A stretch of DNA of 64,000 bases. Source: Amphibalanus amphitrite (Eukaryota > Arthropoda > Thecostraca > Balanomorpha > Balanidae). Under the pieces are notes generated by a model. That model was not told the origin of the DNA. It searched no databases and saw only the letters and a program-made list of their open reading frames with translations. Where the stretch lies: the NCBI RefSeq assembly GCF_019059575.1, contig NW_024881996.1, forward strand, positions 1 to 64,000, in the 5' to 3' direction. Of this stretch, positions 44,201 through 54,645 are shown one piece after another. A program made the position numbers and the translations under genes. Position 1 is the first letter of the stretch, and each line of letters begins with the position of its first letter.

Positions 44201-47200
44201 TTCTACCTTTCCCTCACGAAAGGCTGAGTTTTGGCACATAGTTACATAACTAGACAGCTGTTTAATTACCAAGGATGCAAGGAGACGATCTGTGCAATAA
44301 TGCTCATTCATATTCGCTGATAACGCCGATAACACTATTCACGTTCATGCATTACCAAGCGACCGGGCAAACAGATTTCACCGATTTTATACAAAGCTTC
44401 GGCAAGCCCACAACCAATCATTTGAACTGTAAGTCACCAGTCAGCGTCCATCTCTGGGATCAGCGATGAAGGAGTCAAGGACCACCGTCACCATCAGGAC
44501 TCTGCGTCAGCTATAGGCTGCTGAGCTCACGCTGACGACATCTTCAGCGCCAGCGGGACGGGCGAGTCTCTCCCGACGACAGACGAGCTCGTCACGGCCC
44601 GGTTGATGGCGGCTTTGGTCAGGTTGGTGGCACTGACACCGGAGAAGGACTCTGGGGATAAGTCCTCACCTGACGTGAAGATGAAGGACGGGTGACTTCT
44701 GCGCGGGAAGACTTTTTTCAGAAAACGGTCAAAACGGTCCCGCGGGTACGAAACATGCCAGTTAGAAGTGAGGCGAGCAGACAGCACAATGGGCAATGAA
44801 AATTAATGTCAGTCATGGTTGCGTGTCGACAGAAGTCATCCGTCAGCTCAGGGAAGTCATCGACACCACAGTTCGCTAATCCGAAATGGGGTAAGGTGCG
44901 CAGCACAGATACGGGCCACACGCAACCGCATGCATTCCGATAAGAACAATGGGGTACGCAAAATGAAGGGGCTTGCACTTTAGAACATTCCTTGGCACTC
45001 GTGTGACCTCGCAAAACCACGAGGTCCCGCCGAGATTTGAACTCGGATCGCAGGATTCAGAGTCCTGAGTGCTAACCGTTACACCACGGGGCCGCACGAA
45101 CAATCTCACGAACTAAAACTCGGCGAAACTCTCGGCAGCAGCAGCAGCTAAACTATGGATAAAAAACACTTCAAAAGCTTCTTTGCAAAACACACTAAGT
45201 TTATACAAATCGTTCTAGTGGCGTGCATCTCTTATAGCATTTGCATAACTTTGTCCCGATGTTAGGCGAGTGACGATCAAAAACACTAAACAGTGTATGA
45301 AACAAATGTTTTTTTGCGGGGAGGCGGGCGTCTTATTTATATTGCTCCCTCCCAACCACTAAATTGGTGCACTGTAAAAAATGTAAGGCTGTAGAGTACA
45401 TACGGGGGTCGGGGGACTATGGGGTCCACTTAGTTCCGCATTAGGTACCCCATTGCTTGCCTTCAGTTTGCCACTCGCAAGCAAACAGGCATTGAGGCCA
45501 TTTTTACCACCTAATGACTAGCCTTTCACATCACTTCATGCGGTTCTCGGACAATCAAATCGCATTTAATATTCAGGAAAAGATGCTGGTTTAAGCAAAA
45601 TCGTCTTCTGTGTAATGATCAGCTAAGTTACAGCGTTATGCAATAATTCAAGACTTCATCTCATTTCCAAAGATAGTAGGGTAGCTAAGTCCAAAACTAC
45701 CAACCAGGGATGCGGAGCCGTGGAAATTTCAGACGGCTCCGGCTCCGGCTCCGGCTCCGGAGAAAAAAATCGGCTCCGGCTCCGGCTCCGGCTCCGGGTG
45801 AAATGTCATGGCGGCTCCGGCTCCGGCTCCGGCTCCGAGTAAAATGATCCGGCTCCGGCGGCTCCGGCTCCGGCGGCTCCGGCTCCGGCTTCTACTCAGT
45901 ACATCCCCCATGCGATCAATTAAATACGGGTGGAAGAAAAAAGGCGATGGGATTGGTACACGTTGCTTCTGTATTTGTATAACAAGGCTATTTTGAATAC
46001 CACATTGTTTTACGCCTTGAACTGTCAAACCGAACTAGGTAAATAATTGTTTCCTCTTAAGAAAAGGAGCCGGAGTCGCCCCCCTTTTTGGCGGCTCCGA
46101 CTCCGGCTCCGGCTCCGGGCTATATTGTTTCACAGCTCCGACTCCGGCTCCGGGCAAAATATGCCGGCTCCGGCGGCTCCGGCTCCGCATCCCTGCTACC
46201 AACCCATTTGACCTTGACACGAGGTCAAAAGGCAAGGTCCCGCCGAGATTTGAACTCGGATCGCAGGATTCAGAGTCCTGAGTGCTAACCGTTACACCAC
46301 GGGGCCGGCACATCCACCTACAATGTGAAAGTCGTGCCAAAGAGCCGCCACACCGGCCGAACCCACCCACTCACCGCGCCGGCCGACCCGACAGGTCGGG
46401 AGGCACGGGCTGGCATCCGGCCAGACTGGGTAGGGCGGCGGTGATAGGGACGGACATCTGCACTGACGACTGATACCAGCAGTGCTGGCTTCACCACTCA
46501 TTCGTATTAACTCCTCATTCCCGTGTCCGGTAAGCGGTCCTCCCCCCCCCCCTTTAGACGGAGCAGGACGCTTTGACAGGGGGCGGAGCTAGTCCCACAG
46601 GCAAGATACACGCTGCTCGTGAGTGGCTTATCGATATCCAATACGGTCAGCCGGACGATGTTTACCGTTGATGTGTGCAGACACTCCCATTGACTCTATA
46701 CAATGATGGCAAATACGACGGCATGCTTCCGGAGGCCGTATCACGTCTGTTCATCAGCACTCAGTGGGGCTATGGCTTATACCAAACGTACTCGAGACAA
46801 TGAGTTCACATTTGATGGCAAAAGAAACAGTAAAGGCGTAATAATTTCCATGTCTGTAGCTCACCTAACAAGTTTAGTCAGTTGATTACGGAGCGAGCGA
46901 AGCGAGCGTACTCTTTCCTTAGATTAACGGAAATTTCTGAGTATGAGCGGCCGGCCGGCCGGCCGGCCGGCCGGCCGTGGTCACGCTTTTGCGAGGCTTA
47001 TATCTCAGCAACCACTTGACCGATTTACACGCGGTAATTTTTGTAGGGTAGCTTCATTCCTTCTACCAAGTATTGGACTATTCCCGATGCATGTGGGTGA
47101 TCCCTTATGCACGTGCCACGTGCAAAACGAAGAGGTGTCACTTTTTTAATTGTTGCAATATCTCCGTAACTACTTGGCCGATTGCGCTGAAAGTTGGCAT

Positions 47201-50200
47201 GTAGGTAGGCACCCACTAGGCAATGCATACCCATGTGCCAGAGTTGGGGTGCTGCTGCACGTGCGCACGTGCAGGGGTCGATTCCAGATCTCGAGAACGG
47301 CTGGACCGATGGCGCTCAAATTTGGTACATGGTTAGGGACCGGTTAGTAGGGTGCCGTGCAAAAGTCAGTTGGGACCCATTTTGCACGTGCGCACGTGCA
47401 GGGTGCCGCTTCCAGATCTCGAGAACGGCTGGGCCGATTGTGCTCAAATTCGGCACATCGCTAGAGACCGGTTAGTAGGGTGCCGTGCACAAGTCAACTG
47501 GAGGTACCCCCTCGAAATTTCGCACGTGCAAGGCTCACCCTCTCGCTCGCTCCGTTAGTCGCCCCAAAGGCGTTATACTGGTTTATTCCCACAATAAGTG
47601 AACTTATACAACTCTAACACCAACAGCTAACAAGCCAAAACAAAGCTTTATGGAGCTCCGCGAGCGCGGCATCTCGAACAAAAACAGACCCTTTGTTGTC
47701 GGACGAATAGCTACAAGGGCGATACGATGCATCAAACCTTTGTGTATAATGTGTAAGGCCATGCAGTCATTACTACTATCGGCACCTCAGCACACTGACA
47801 CTCACAATGTCTAAACTTCGGAGGCACTAACGCCCTCAAATTATCGACTGCTTGGTAACCAGCCGCCTAAAACAATACCGCAAGGTCGTCCCTGTGCGTC
47901 TGGGCTGCGCTAGTGCTAATACACAGCCCAATGGGGTATGGTATAGGCTGTGTTTTGTACAACACAGGACCGCGGTGTGATCAAGGTCGGCTGCTGATTG
48001 GTTGGGACGAGCTCCGACCGTCCTGCCCGGGTGATTCCGCGAACAAAGACGTCAGACTCTGAGATTCACACGATAGTGTCATGGGAATATTGGACAAAAA
48101 CAGTGGTAAATAATGGTGTCTGGTGCCAACAGTAAATTACAAAAAGGATGCGGCACAGACTACTGTTCACAGTGTTCAGTGTCTAAGTCTATAGAAGTGG
48201 TCAGCTCAGTCGCACCTCTTCACATAACTTCGATGTAAAATACTCGCGTAATGTTCACGCTAGGGTTTCTTTAGCATAAAAGCAATGTTTTAGGACGCAT
48301 TTAGCACAATCATGGAATGCGGCTAAATTCGTCCCCCACAAACAAATCACACACTGAACTACCTTAGAAGCCTAAACTGCAAATTTCAATCATCGTCTTG
48401 TGACATAAAGAAAGCACAGGTCGCACTTCAAACACACCCAAGAGCGTCCTCAAGGATATGGGCAGGATAATGCGCAGCATGCGCTGACCCTCATGTCCTC
48501 ACTGTTCGACCCCCAGTACAGACGTCCCTGCACCCTCAGTCGAATGACGACACCGAGCACCCTCACCCGTCCCGGCCTCGCCAGGTCAGTCGGTGTCCTC
48601 TCCTCGATCCTAGTCTGTACCCGGGAGGACACCCGTCCTCGGGGAACTAGCACGGGGGACACACCCCCTCGAGAGGCCGCCCAGCGCCGTGCCATGCCAT
48701 GCCGTCACGAACACTAACGACAGCCCGGACGGACTGATAGTCGCTGATTGATAACACGACACTCCCGGGACACTGACCGGCGCCGGCGGCGACTCTGTCA
48801 GGCTTGGAAGGACGCACCGCTCGCCTGTGACCCTCCCGTCCCGCCTCACCGCCCCCGGCGCCGTCAGCGGGCACGGCACATTGCGACAGCCGTCCGTCCC
48901 ACCATCCAGCACCGCCAGCCTTGACATTCACCGGGTGGCCCATTTTCGGCGGCTGTGCGCAGGATGGGGTACCATGGTGTGATCAGCGATGCGCATCCAA
49001 ATGGCCTCAGCGCAGCGCTGCTTCTCCTGTCAAGTATGACAACCGCACAATGCTGAAACCCAACCACGCAGACGGAACCTTGAGAAGGCGTGTCTTATGC
49101 TGATCAACGCACAAACTGAACATCCCTGTAACCCTAACGGCCGCAGCAGCAGCAGCAGCTGCAGTGGTTGCCGAGGCGTTGGCATCGGTGGGGATGATAT
49201 GAGAGTAAAAGCGGTTCACCCACACCTCCCCCATCAAGACTCACTCCCCCGACACCCATCCCGCCCAGAATCCAGCCTGTCGAGCGTGAAAGTACGGCGT
49301 GCTCGACCGACAGCCGTGCTCCGGTGACCTGGGGGTCAGCCGGGCGGCCTCAGGCGCGCATCCCACCGCCGCAGGTCACACGAGGGCCCGCTGGCGTGGC
49401 CGGCCTTCCGGGTACGGTGGTATAAGTCGGTGTGGGTGTCTCAGAGGGTGTTGGTCCCGAGGATGGATATGCTGATATCATAGGCGTAATAATATCCAAC
49501 ATGTAGTAACATTTGACGCTTAGTGCAACAGCGTGATGCGGAAGATGTTTACCCTCAACTATCACCAATCGGCAAGAAGTTTCGCAACGCACCAAGCAAA
49601 GTTGAGATTTTCTTCGTGCAGGATGCGGACAGTAAGCCCCAAACAAGTTCCTTTCTAATAAACACAAAACAGGATTATTTATGAGTGTTCACTGTACAGG
49701 TTGAGCTAGTAATTACAATCTTCCAAGTTTCGAAAATTAGCGTAAGAGAACACACCTCATTTGGAGTTATACACCGATCCCTACAATGTTTGCCAGTTTT
49801 TTTTTTTTTTTGCAGCGCAAAAGATGAAGGCAGCTCATAGCTCCATACGTAATGGTATGTAAAATTGATAAAACTCGGAGCCTGAAGGGCCTTCAGCAAC
49901 TGCAATACAGGAGTAGCTCTCTTTCGCATATGAATATTAAATACGCAAGCGTATAAGCGTCTGCAAAAAAAAAAAAACGCGATGTCGGTCATGGCTAAGC
50001 ATTCAACGCAAAGGAGCCGAAACCACCTATAGAAAACCTCACAACAATGTCGATAAAAATGCCGCAAGGACAACCCATATGAAGGCAGGCAGAGCAGATG
50101 GCTTGCGACGGCAGACGACACCTACATACCATGACGTTATTCACCAGTATTGACCAAGACGACCTTCACCTCAGAGAAGATCCGCTGAGTCAGCCCGTTC

Positions 50201-50219
50201 ACGCCGGTGGCATCTGTCT
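29093..50219 (-). CDS. PHD-finger protein, C-terminal four exons
   Basis: In transcript order the exons are 50219-50170, 44669-44531 (or from 44664), 41221-41112 and 29226-29093. The last two create a complete C4HC3 PHD finger: CPIC, then a KCYNKK..GM linker, CSTC, NKWVH, KEC and finally CHNC. The second splice completes the HxxC motif exactly (VHK plus E from a split codon, then C). The WVH and KCY words resemble the Trithorax/KMT2 class of PHD, but the protein ends only about 29 residues after the finger, so it is not a KMT2. PHD fingers usually read histone tails in the nucleus. Residues before the finger are Ser/Val/Ala-rich and unrecognised. The 5' end of the gene was not found. Confidence 0.78.
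29227..30470. other. PHD gene intron, no other gene
   Basis: Part of an 11.9-kb intron. Several open frames, including one at 29872-30183, have no recognisable content and no splice support. Confidence 0.5.
30990..31197 (+). repeat. Degenerate ~30-bp GGGCCC/CACGA(T/C)G repeat block
   Basis: Words such as GAGGGCCCTCA, GGGCTCC and CCACGATG recur at roughly 30-bp spacing. The same pattern resumes at 32233-32345 on the other side of the retrocopy, showing that the block was continuous before that insertion. Confidence 0.55.
31198..32232 (+). mobile_element. Retroposed cDNA with poly(A) tail and 15-bp TSD
   Basis: AAGAGCCCCACAGTG lies at 31198-31212 and again at the right edge ending at 32232. 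The insert ends in AATAAA (32193-32198), eight bases, then 14 A's (32206-32219). This is the signature of LINE-mediated retroposition of a polyadenylated transcript in plus orientation. The roughly 1-kb insert opens inside a coding frame and continues as a GC-rich 3' untranslated-like region, so it is a 5'-truncated processed copy. Confidence 0.85.
31214..31468 (+). pseudogene. Retrocopied C-terminal coding remnant, 84 codons
   Basis: From the 5' edge of the retrocopy an uninterrupted frame reads TPESWIFPCRDKETNIEILI, then KLVAKHTIMRSKNKN and EKKAAKNSRQFEKFENKWGN, ending INILQNIGTD and a TGA. It is lysine- and asparagine-rich and looks like a genuine protein C-terminus. I do not recognise the parent gene. 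An ATG-initiated product would begin at MRSKNKN. Confidence 0.5.
32668..41111. other. PHD gene intron, no other gene recognised
   Basis: About 8.4 kb without a supported exon. Many overlapping open frames of 60-200 codons occur on both strands, none with a recognisable domain. A minus-strand frame at 36541-36756 (from a Met after CAGG) reads like a protein (LAKEVESRLEYVPERVAAVL) but has no splice or homology support. A 66-bp tandem duplication lies at 38793-38924. Confidence 0.5.
38793..38924 (+). repeat. 66-bp tandem duplication
   Basis: TCGTCTTTCGGAGGCGGCGC through TGCTCGAATTCA occurs at 38793 and again at 38859, with a few substitutions. Confidence 0.85.
41112..41221 (-). CDS. PHD gene exon (first half of PHD finger)
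   Basis: On the minus strand the acceptor is CTTTTTGTTTCAG and the donor is AAAG|GTAAGC. It reads LWKKAKYCPICFKCYNKK, then GMVTCSTCNKWVHK, and ends with one base that joins AG of the next exon to give Glu. The two CxxC pairs and the His ligand are here. Confidence 0.85.
41222..44530. other. PHD gene intron, nothing recognised
   Basis: GC-rich islands with overlapping open frames (42250-42620, 42870-43300) but no domain, splice pattern or bounded transposon that I can support. Confidence 0.5.
44531..44669 (-). CDS. PHD gene exon upstream of the finger
   Basis: On the minus strand it reads DLSPESFSGVSATNLTKAAI, NRAVTSSSVVGRDS and PVPLALKMSS and ends in GC at the donor GTGAGC. Its two leftover bases plus the first base of the PHD exon form an Ala codon, so the phases match. 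Two acceptors sit five bases apart (CGTCAG and GTGAG); the second, starting the exon at 44664, is the one in phase with the 50-bp exon at 50170-50219. Confidence 0.55.
45022..45093 (-). tRNA. tRNA-Gln-CTG: tRNA-Gln (CTG), copy 1
   Basis: On the minus strand, 72 nt from GGCCCCGTGGTGTAACGG to CTCGGCGGGACCT. It has D, anticodon (loop ACTCTGAAT, anticodon CTG) and T arms (GAGTTCAAATCTC), with a TTTT terminator just 3' (AAAA at 45014-45017). Position 3 is C opposite A70, giving a C-A mismatch in an otherwise paired acceptor stem. It lies in a PHD-gene intron on the same strand. Confidence 0.93.
45697..46203 (+). mobile_element. 491-bp hAT-type MITE composed of GGCTCC hexamers
   Basis: The 8-bp duplication CTACCAAC lies at 45697-45704 and 46196-46203. 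The element 45705-46195 starts CAGGGATGCGGAGCCG and ends with the perfect inverse. Both outer thirds are arrays of GGCTCC broken by short spacers (AAAAAAAT, GTGAAATGTCATG, GGGCAAAATATG), and a unique AT-rich centre lies between. No coding capacity. The CAGGG start and 8-bp TSD indicate hAT. Confidence 0.92.
46235..46306 (-). tRNA. tRNA-Gln-CTG: tRNA-Gln (CTG), copy 2
   Basis: The same 72-nt tRNA as at 45022-45093, with the same C3-A70 mismatch, anticodon CTG and a TTTT terminator in AAAA at 46227-46230. It starts 31 bp past the GGCTCC MITE. The flanks differ from copy 1, so the duplication did not carry much surrounding DNA or has since diverged. Confidence 0.93.
46883..47582 (+). mobile_element. 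0.7-kb repeat family copy 2 (uninterrupted)
   Basis: It is colinear with 22565-24135 at about 95 percent by eye and keeps a single TTAA at 46924-46927, where copy 1 has its piggyBac-like insertion. It has the same inverted CGGAGCGAGCGA ends, a (GGCC)n run at 46949-46976 and 110-130-bp internal units with GCACGTGCGCACGTGC. It sits in a PHD-gene intron. Confidence 0.85.
47583..50169. other. PHD gene intron, nothing recognised
   Basis: Includes a GC-rich stretch (48450-49400) and a short CAG run at 49143-49160. Open frames overlap on both strands without recognisable content. Confidence 0.5.
50170..50219 (-). CDS. Candidate 50-bp PHD gene exon
   Basis: On the minus strand the acceptor is GGATTCTTCTTAG and the donor is GAG|GTGAAG. 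It reads TDATGVNGLTQRIFSE and is phase 0 at its 3' end, which fits the DLSPESF start of the next exon. It is short and lacks a known domain, so it could be chance. Confidence 0.38.
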
Positions 50220-53196
50220 CTAAGAAGAATCCCATAGGGTCAGGGCGCCGACCTTCCCTCGCCGGGCCGTCCCGTCGCGTCACCACCGCGCGATGACGAG
50301 GCGCAGCTGATAGGAAGGGTGTCATCATCCACCTCAGTGGACAGCAGGAATGTCTGTCGTCATCCGTGCCAGACAGGTGCGAGGTGCGTGCGAGACATTG
50401 GCTCACCGACTGCACCCTGGCTGCGCGGCGGTGCCGCTCCTTCCTTTGCATCTGACAAGAGTGTCCTTGCAGGGCCATGGACATCACTACAGAATACGGT
50501 TCCGACATGGTCAGTTATTTGAACAGTATCGTCAGCTGCAGATATCCCTCAGTAATTCCGTTTAGGCATCACACCTCCGCTAAGCTGTATTCAAATGGTC
50601 CAGCTTGAAGCTCGGCTAAGCCAGCAAAGAGCTCTTTGAACACTGAATGGGTGGCACACGTGGTCGGTCACCGCGGAAAAGCAGCTTGACAAGTCCTAAA
50701 CTCCTAAGAGAGGACAGATGTTGTAGACGAGATGGAGTAGCTCAATGTCACGGAGTTCCCAAATTACCGGGTCGAAGACCTCTGGACAAGTTCTGGTAAA
50801 ACCCTACAGTATGCCGGCTTTGAGACGCTCCAGCAGATTCGCTTTCAAGATCAGCATTATCATGTTCGCGCCAGTTGTTCAATTATGTAGCATTAAACAT
50901 GTGACGTTAATCTGACCAGCCGGCCTCAAAGCAGTTTGAGAGGATCACGTGTCAATTCTGGGCAAGGACAACTGTGCTGAATTACCAATTTGTTTAACAA
51001 TAAAATATATGCAAACATGTTTCCGTTTAGCACGTTTGAATTCGGCCGACATTCCGGAGTATTGGCCATCGGGCTCCCGGCTCAAGTAGCAAAAGGCGAT
51101 CCGAAAAAGTAGAAGACAGACACATCTATCCACATAAAAAAGCAAACACGTCGAGAAATGGGATTTGGTAAACAGCAGCCTTCAGCTGAAAATACACAGA
51201 CCTGTGAATGCTCATTCGGGCATGAGTGGTCACAGACCAACAATTTTTCACGCAAACCAACAATTTTCCGAACTACTGCGTTTGTTGACTAGTTTTATCG
51301 TGAAAGTCACGCCAAGAATGCTGACAAGCGTCACGTCTTTCGCACGGTAATCAATTTAGGCCCACTTATCACGGCAGGTCACCGCGGCTGTCCCGCCGGT
51401 CACTGTCGCTAAACACGGAGCAGGTCAACATCAGTCAGCACGTCACGGTGCACACATTCAGGGCACGGACCCGGGATTCAGGGCACGAAACGAACAGCAC
51501 TGGCCAGCCCACTGGCCAAACATGACCCAGCCGTGGCCAGCGACCGGCCGGCCACTCCATGTGTCAGGGACACGGCAAGAGTGCAACTTGGTGTAGAAAG
51601 TAACGAGTTGGCTATCAGAACAGGGTCGGAAGAACTGCAAATGGGCACCGTCCAGCATAATGTGCAATGGAGAACTAGAAGAACGGCTGCGGTAATCGGG
51701 GAAAGCTGCCCACCCAAGTCTGCACTGGATATTGTACAGGCGAAACAGGGATGTACAATTGTACACGAAGGATTAGTTCTGGGGGAATGACATGCACAGT
51801 GCACAATAAGACACACCAAAATGATGGACCGTTGACAGCCCAGACGCCTGGTCAGCAAAGGAACCCGTGGCTAAGTGAGGAGCTCCCGTGATGTAAAGGA
51901 ACAAGTCCGATTCACAAATGTCTGAATGAGCTACTTGATCCGAGACCTGCAATGATTTGACGGCCAGAAACATTAAGTAAACGCATCATAAACAAGTGTA
52001 TTACATAATGTTTAACACGATCTTATTCGGATAACAGTAAGATTACCGAAGTTGAACGCGTCGTCTCTATACTACAGATACGAAGCGAAATTTAGTGTTG
52101 TTGAGTTACTGCTTTCGTATTGTTCACAAAGTGATAGAACGAGTTTAATCTGGATTTCCCTTTTGTGGGGGACTGTTTCCATCGAAATTCGAGAAATTGA
52201 AAGGCAAATTATCTGAGAAACGGTATCAAACTGCGGAAATGTTACTGAAAAAGCAGCATCCAACAAACAGCCATGGAGCTCCGCATAGGGATTCAGCCCA
52301 AAGAAGTCGCTCATTAATTCCAAACATCTTGAAAAGGTTTCAGAGATTAGCTTCCATTTCGAATGGCGTTAGCACCGAGGCAGGTCAAAGACCCAGGTTT
52401 TTTTAGAAGCCAGTGTTAGCAGAGAATTTTAAACAGTGACAAACGGTTTCCAGTCACGCTCTGAAAAAAATCATGTAGCTAAATGTTATGTTATCCACGC
52501 TCCAAGCGATTCCCATGTAGCTCCAATAAGCTCACATTCACCAGAGTGAAGATTTATGCGACGGGAGGATACTTGCCATGGAAACCCAGGTGTTGGAGGG
52601 ACAGCTGCTAATTGAAATTAATGAAACACGTCGGGAACATCGACCATAACGATCGATGGAAAAGGTGAGCCAACTACTAAACTTTGAATCGATAGAGCAC
52701 ACCCAAATTCCTCACACACACCTCGACAAACGGCTTCATGGTCAGCCCACCAACAGATATTCGATGAAAATTCCGTTAGTAGTCAGACACTCCCCGCACA
52801 ACTGCCTGAATAATGCAAAACCACCAGGCTGATTTGTGAAATTCAATGTGGCGACGCGCTACAGTCAACCTTGCGTACTTCAGCCCTTCAGCAGCCATCG
52901 ACTTGCACATCTGACAAGAGGTGATGAAATACCGCCATAACCTTCTGTAAGGCGCCAAGCTCGTTCCTTTTCCGACTCAATTATATTCTGAACGCGTGCC
53001 TTTGAAACACCCGACAGCCTCCGGGCCATTGAGGCCACCAATCCTTTGAGACACCTTCAACAGGACCTCTCAACCCTGGAGCCAAATCTAGTCATCCTGC
53101 ATGACATCAAGTGCTCCAGAGACTGAATGAAAGCAGGCCGCCAAAGAGGCGTCGCACCCGTCGTCGCCGTCGCCGCAGCCCTGACCGGCCGCATAC
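50220..53196. other. No gene recognised
   Basis: Probably intron or upstream region of the PHD gene. A minus-strand stretch near 52860-52970 has an acceptor-like CTTACAG and reads RLWRYFITSCQMCKSMAAEG, but its donor is poor and its phase does not join the next candidate exon. Confidence 0.45.
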
Positions 53197-53410
53197 TCAA
53201 GCATTAACGGGACGTTGAATCGTGATTAGCGGGCCGAGGTGACACGACGCGACACCGAGCCAGTGGGGTCCAGGGAAGGGGGAGGGGGAGGGGGGCGATA
53301 ACGAGAAGGGTGGAGAAGAACAAACAGAACCGCGGCGGCCCGCCGTGGTCGGCCGACAACACGCGCAGTGTGAGCCGAGCCGCGGTGCACGAGGGGTGCG
53401 CGGAGTGTTT
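53197..53410 (+). repeat. Split direct repeat A1
   Basis: 214 bp identical to 54354-54567, starting TCAAGCATTAACGGG and ending GCGCGGAGTGTTT. It includes a G-rich run of AGGGGGAGGG type. Confidence 0.93.
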
Positions 53411-53686
53411 CTCGCGCGGCGCGCGCGACGAACGCGATATAAGTGCGCGGTTTGGTGTACGGAATAACAGGACAACATCAACGGAGCGACAGGAGACGGA
53501 CGCAGGATGACAGGTGGGCGCAGCGATAGGCTGCGGGGGGGAGGGAAGAATCTAGGTAGAACGGCCACGAGGAGACGGGATGGGGGGGGGGGTGGGACCG
53601 TTCGACGGGCGCTATAGAAGTGGGCGTGACGGAGAGGGGTGGGTATCTAGTTGACCACGACACCGTGCGCCTAGAGAGGCCAGCAT

Positions 53687-53850
53687 CTGTGGTCCCCGTC
53701 GTGCCATGGCCACGGCCGACGGGTGTGACCTGATCCGTATATGCCGTGTGCACAGGAGGACCTGGCAACTGTGGTCCCCGTCGTGTCATGGCCACGGCCG
53801 ACGGGTGTGACCTGATCCGTACATGCCATGTGCACAGGATGACCTGGCAA
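53687..53850 (+). repeat. 82-bp tandem duplication before the RNase H remnant
   Basis: CTGTGGTCCCCGTCGTG(C/T)CATG begins at 53687 and 53769, and a third partial unit starts at 53851 and runs into the RNase H coding sequence. The repeat therefore probably arose by duplicating the 5' part of that remnant. Confidence 0.85.
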
Positions 53851-54185
53851 CTGTGGTCCCCGGCGGGCACCGCGTGCTGATCCGGTCCGATAACATGGGG
53901 GTGGTGGGGGTCTGGGGGAGGGGATGGTCGGGGTCGCCACTGATTATGGCGCTGCTGCGTCAGCCCCTGTTCTGGACGGCGTTCCATGAGTTCGCTGTAT
54001 CCGTCGAGTACGTGGCAACGAAAGAGAACGGCGCGGCCGACGCGCTCAGTCGGCACGACTTGACGCGGTTTCCGGCGGCTGCGGCCACAGGCGGGCCAGT
54101 GTCCGGTCCGGCCCCCATCATGTGTGGCGGAGTACCCACAGGACCCGAGCCGTGGAACCCACGTGCTGACAGGTACCGCCTGTGA
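53823..54185 (+). pseudogene. RNase H domain fragment of a DIRS-type element
   Basis: About 120 codons. The core VLIRSDNMGVVGVWGRGWSG is followed by SPLIMALLRQPLFWTAFHEF and VEYVATKENGAADALSRHDL. The DN-x-x-VV catalytic aspartate region and the terminal ADALSR motif are typical of RNase H in DIRS and related elements. The frame begins abruptly downstream of the 82-bp tandem repeat and stops at 54183-54185. Only the C-terminal half of the domain remains. Confidence 0.8.
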
Positions 54186-54256
54186 ACCCTGTGAACGGGA
54201 CACGCGCGCATAATCTAGTATGAATACACATACCCTTGGTTCCTTTGGGGTGTTTG

Positions 54257-54317
54257 GCGGTGGCTCGCACAGAGCTGGAGGCGAAGATAAACCCGGGTGT
54301 TGACGGCCTTTCACAGC
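54257..54317 (+). repeat. Split direct repeat B1
   Basis: GCGGTGGCTCGCA(GCA)CAGAG through CGGCCTTTCACAGC; it matches B2 at 54646-54709 apart from a three-base gap. Confidence 0.9.
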
Positions 54318-54353
54318 CAAACAGGGAGAGGAGTTGATCGGAGGACACGCTAA

Positions 54354-54567
54354 TCAAGCATTAACGGGACGTTGAATCGTGATTAGCGGGCCGAGGTGAC
54401 ACGACGCGACACCGAGCCAGTGGGGTCCAGGGAAGGGGGAGGGGGAGGGGGGCGATAACGAGAAGGGTGGAGAAGAACAAACAGAACCGCGGCGGCCCGC
54501 CGTGGTCGGCCGACAACACGCGCAGTGTGAGCCGAGCCGCGGTGCACGAGGGGTGCGCGGAGTGTTT
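54354..54567 (+). repeat. Split direct repeat A2
   Basis: Identical to A1 at 53197-53410, offset by 1,157 bp. Confidence 0.93.
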
Positions 54568-54645
54568 GCCCACCCACCATCCCCATCATCACCGTCCTGT
54601 CCTTTGTTCCCAACCGACCCTCGTCGTCCACCCGGGTTTGACGAA

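Noticed and set aside
52859..52970. Minus-strand exon-like stretch with CQMC
   Set aside because: The acceptor is fair but the donor is poor, the phase does not connect to the next candidate exon, and the frame continues into non-coding-looking sequence.
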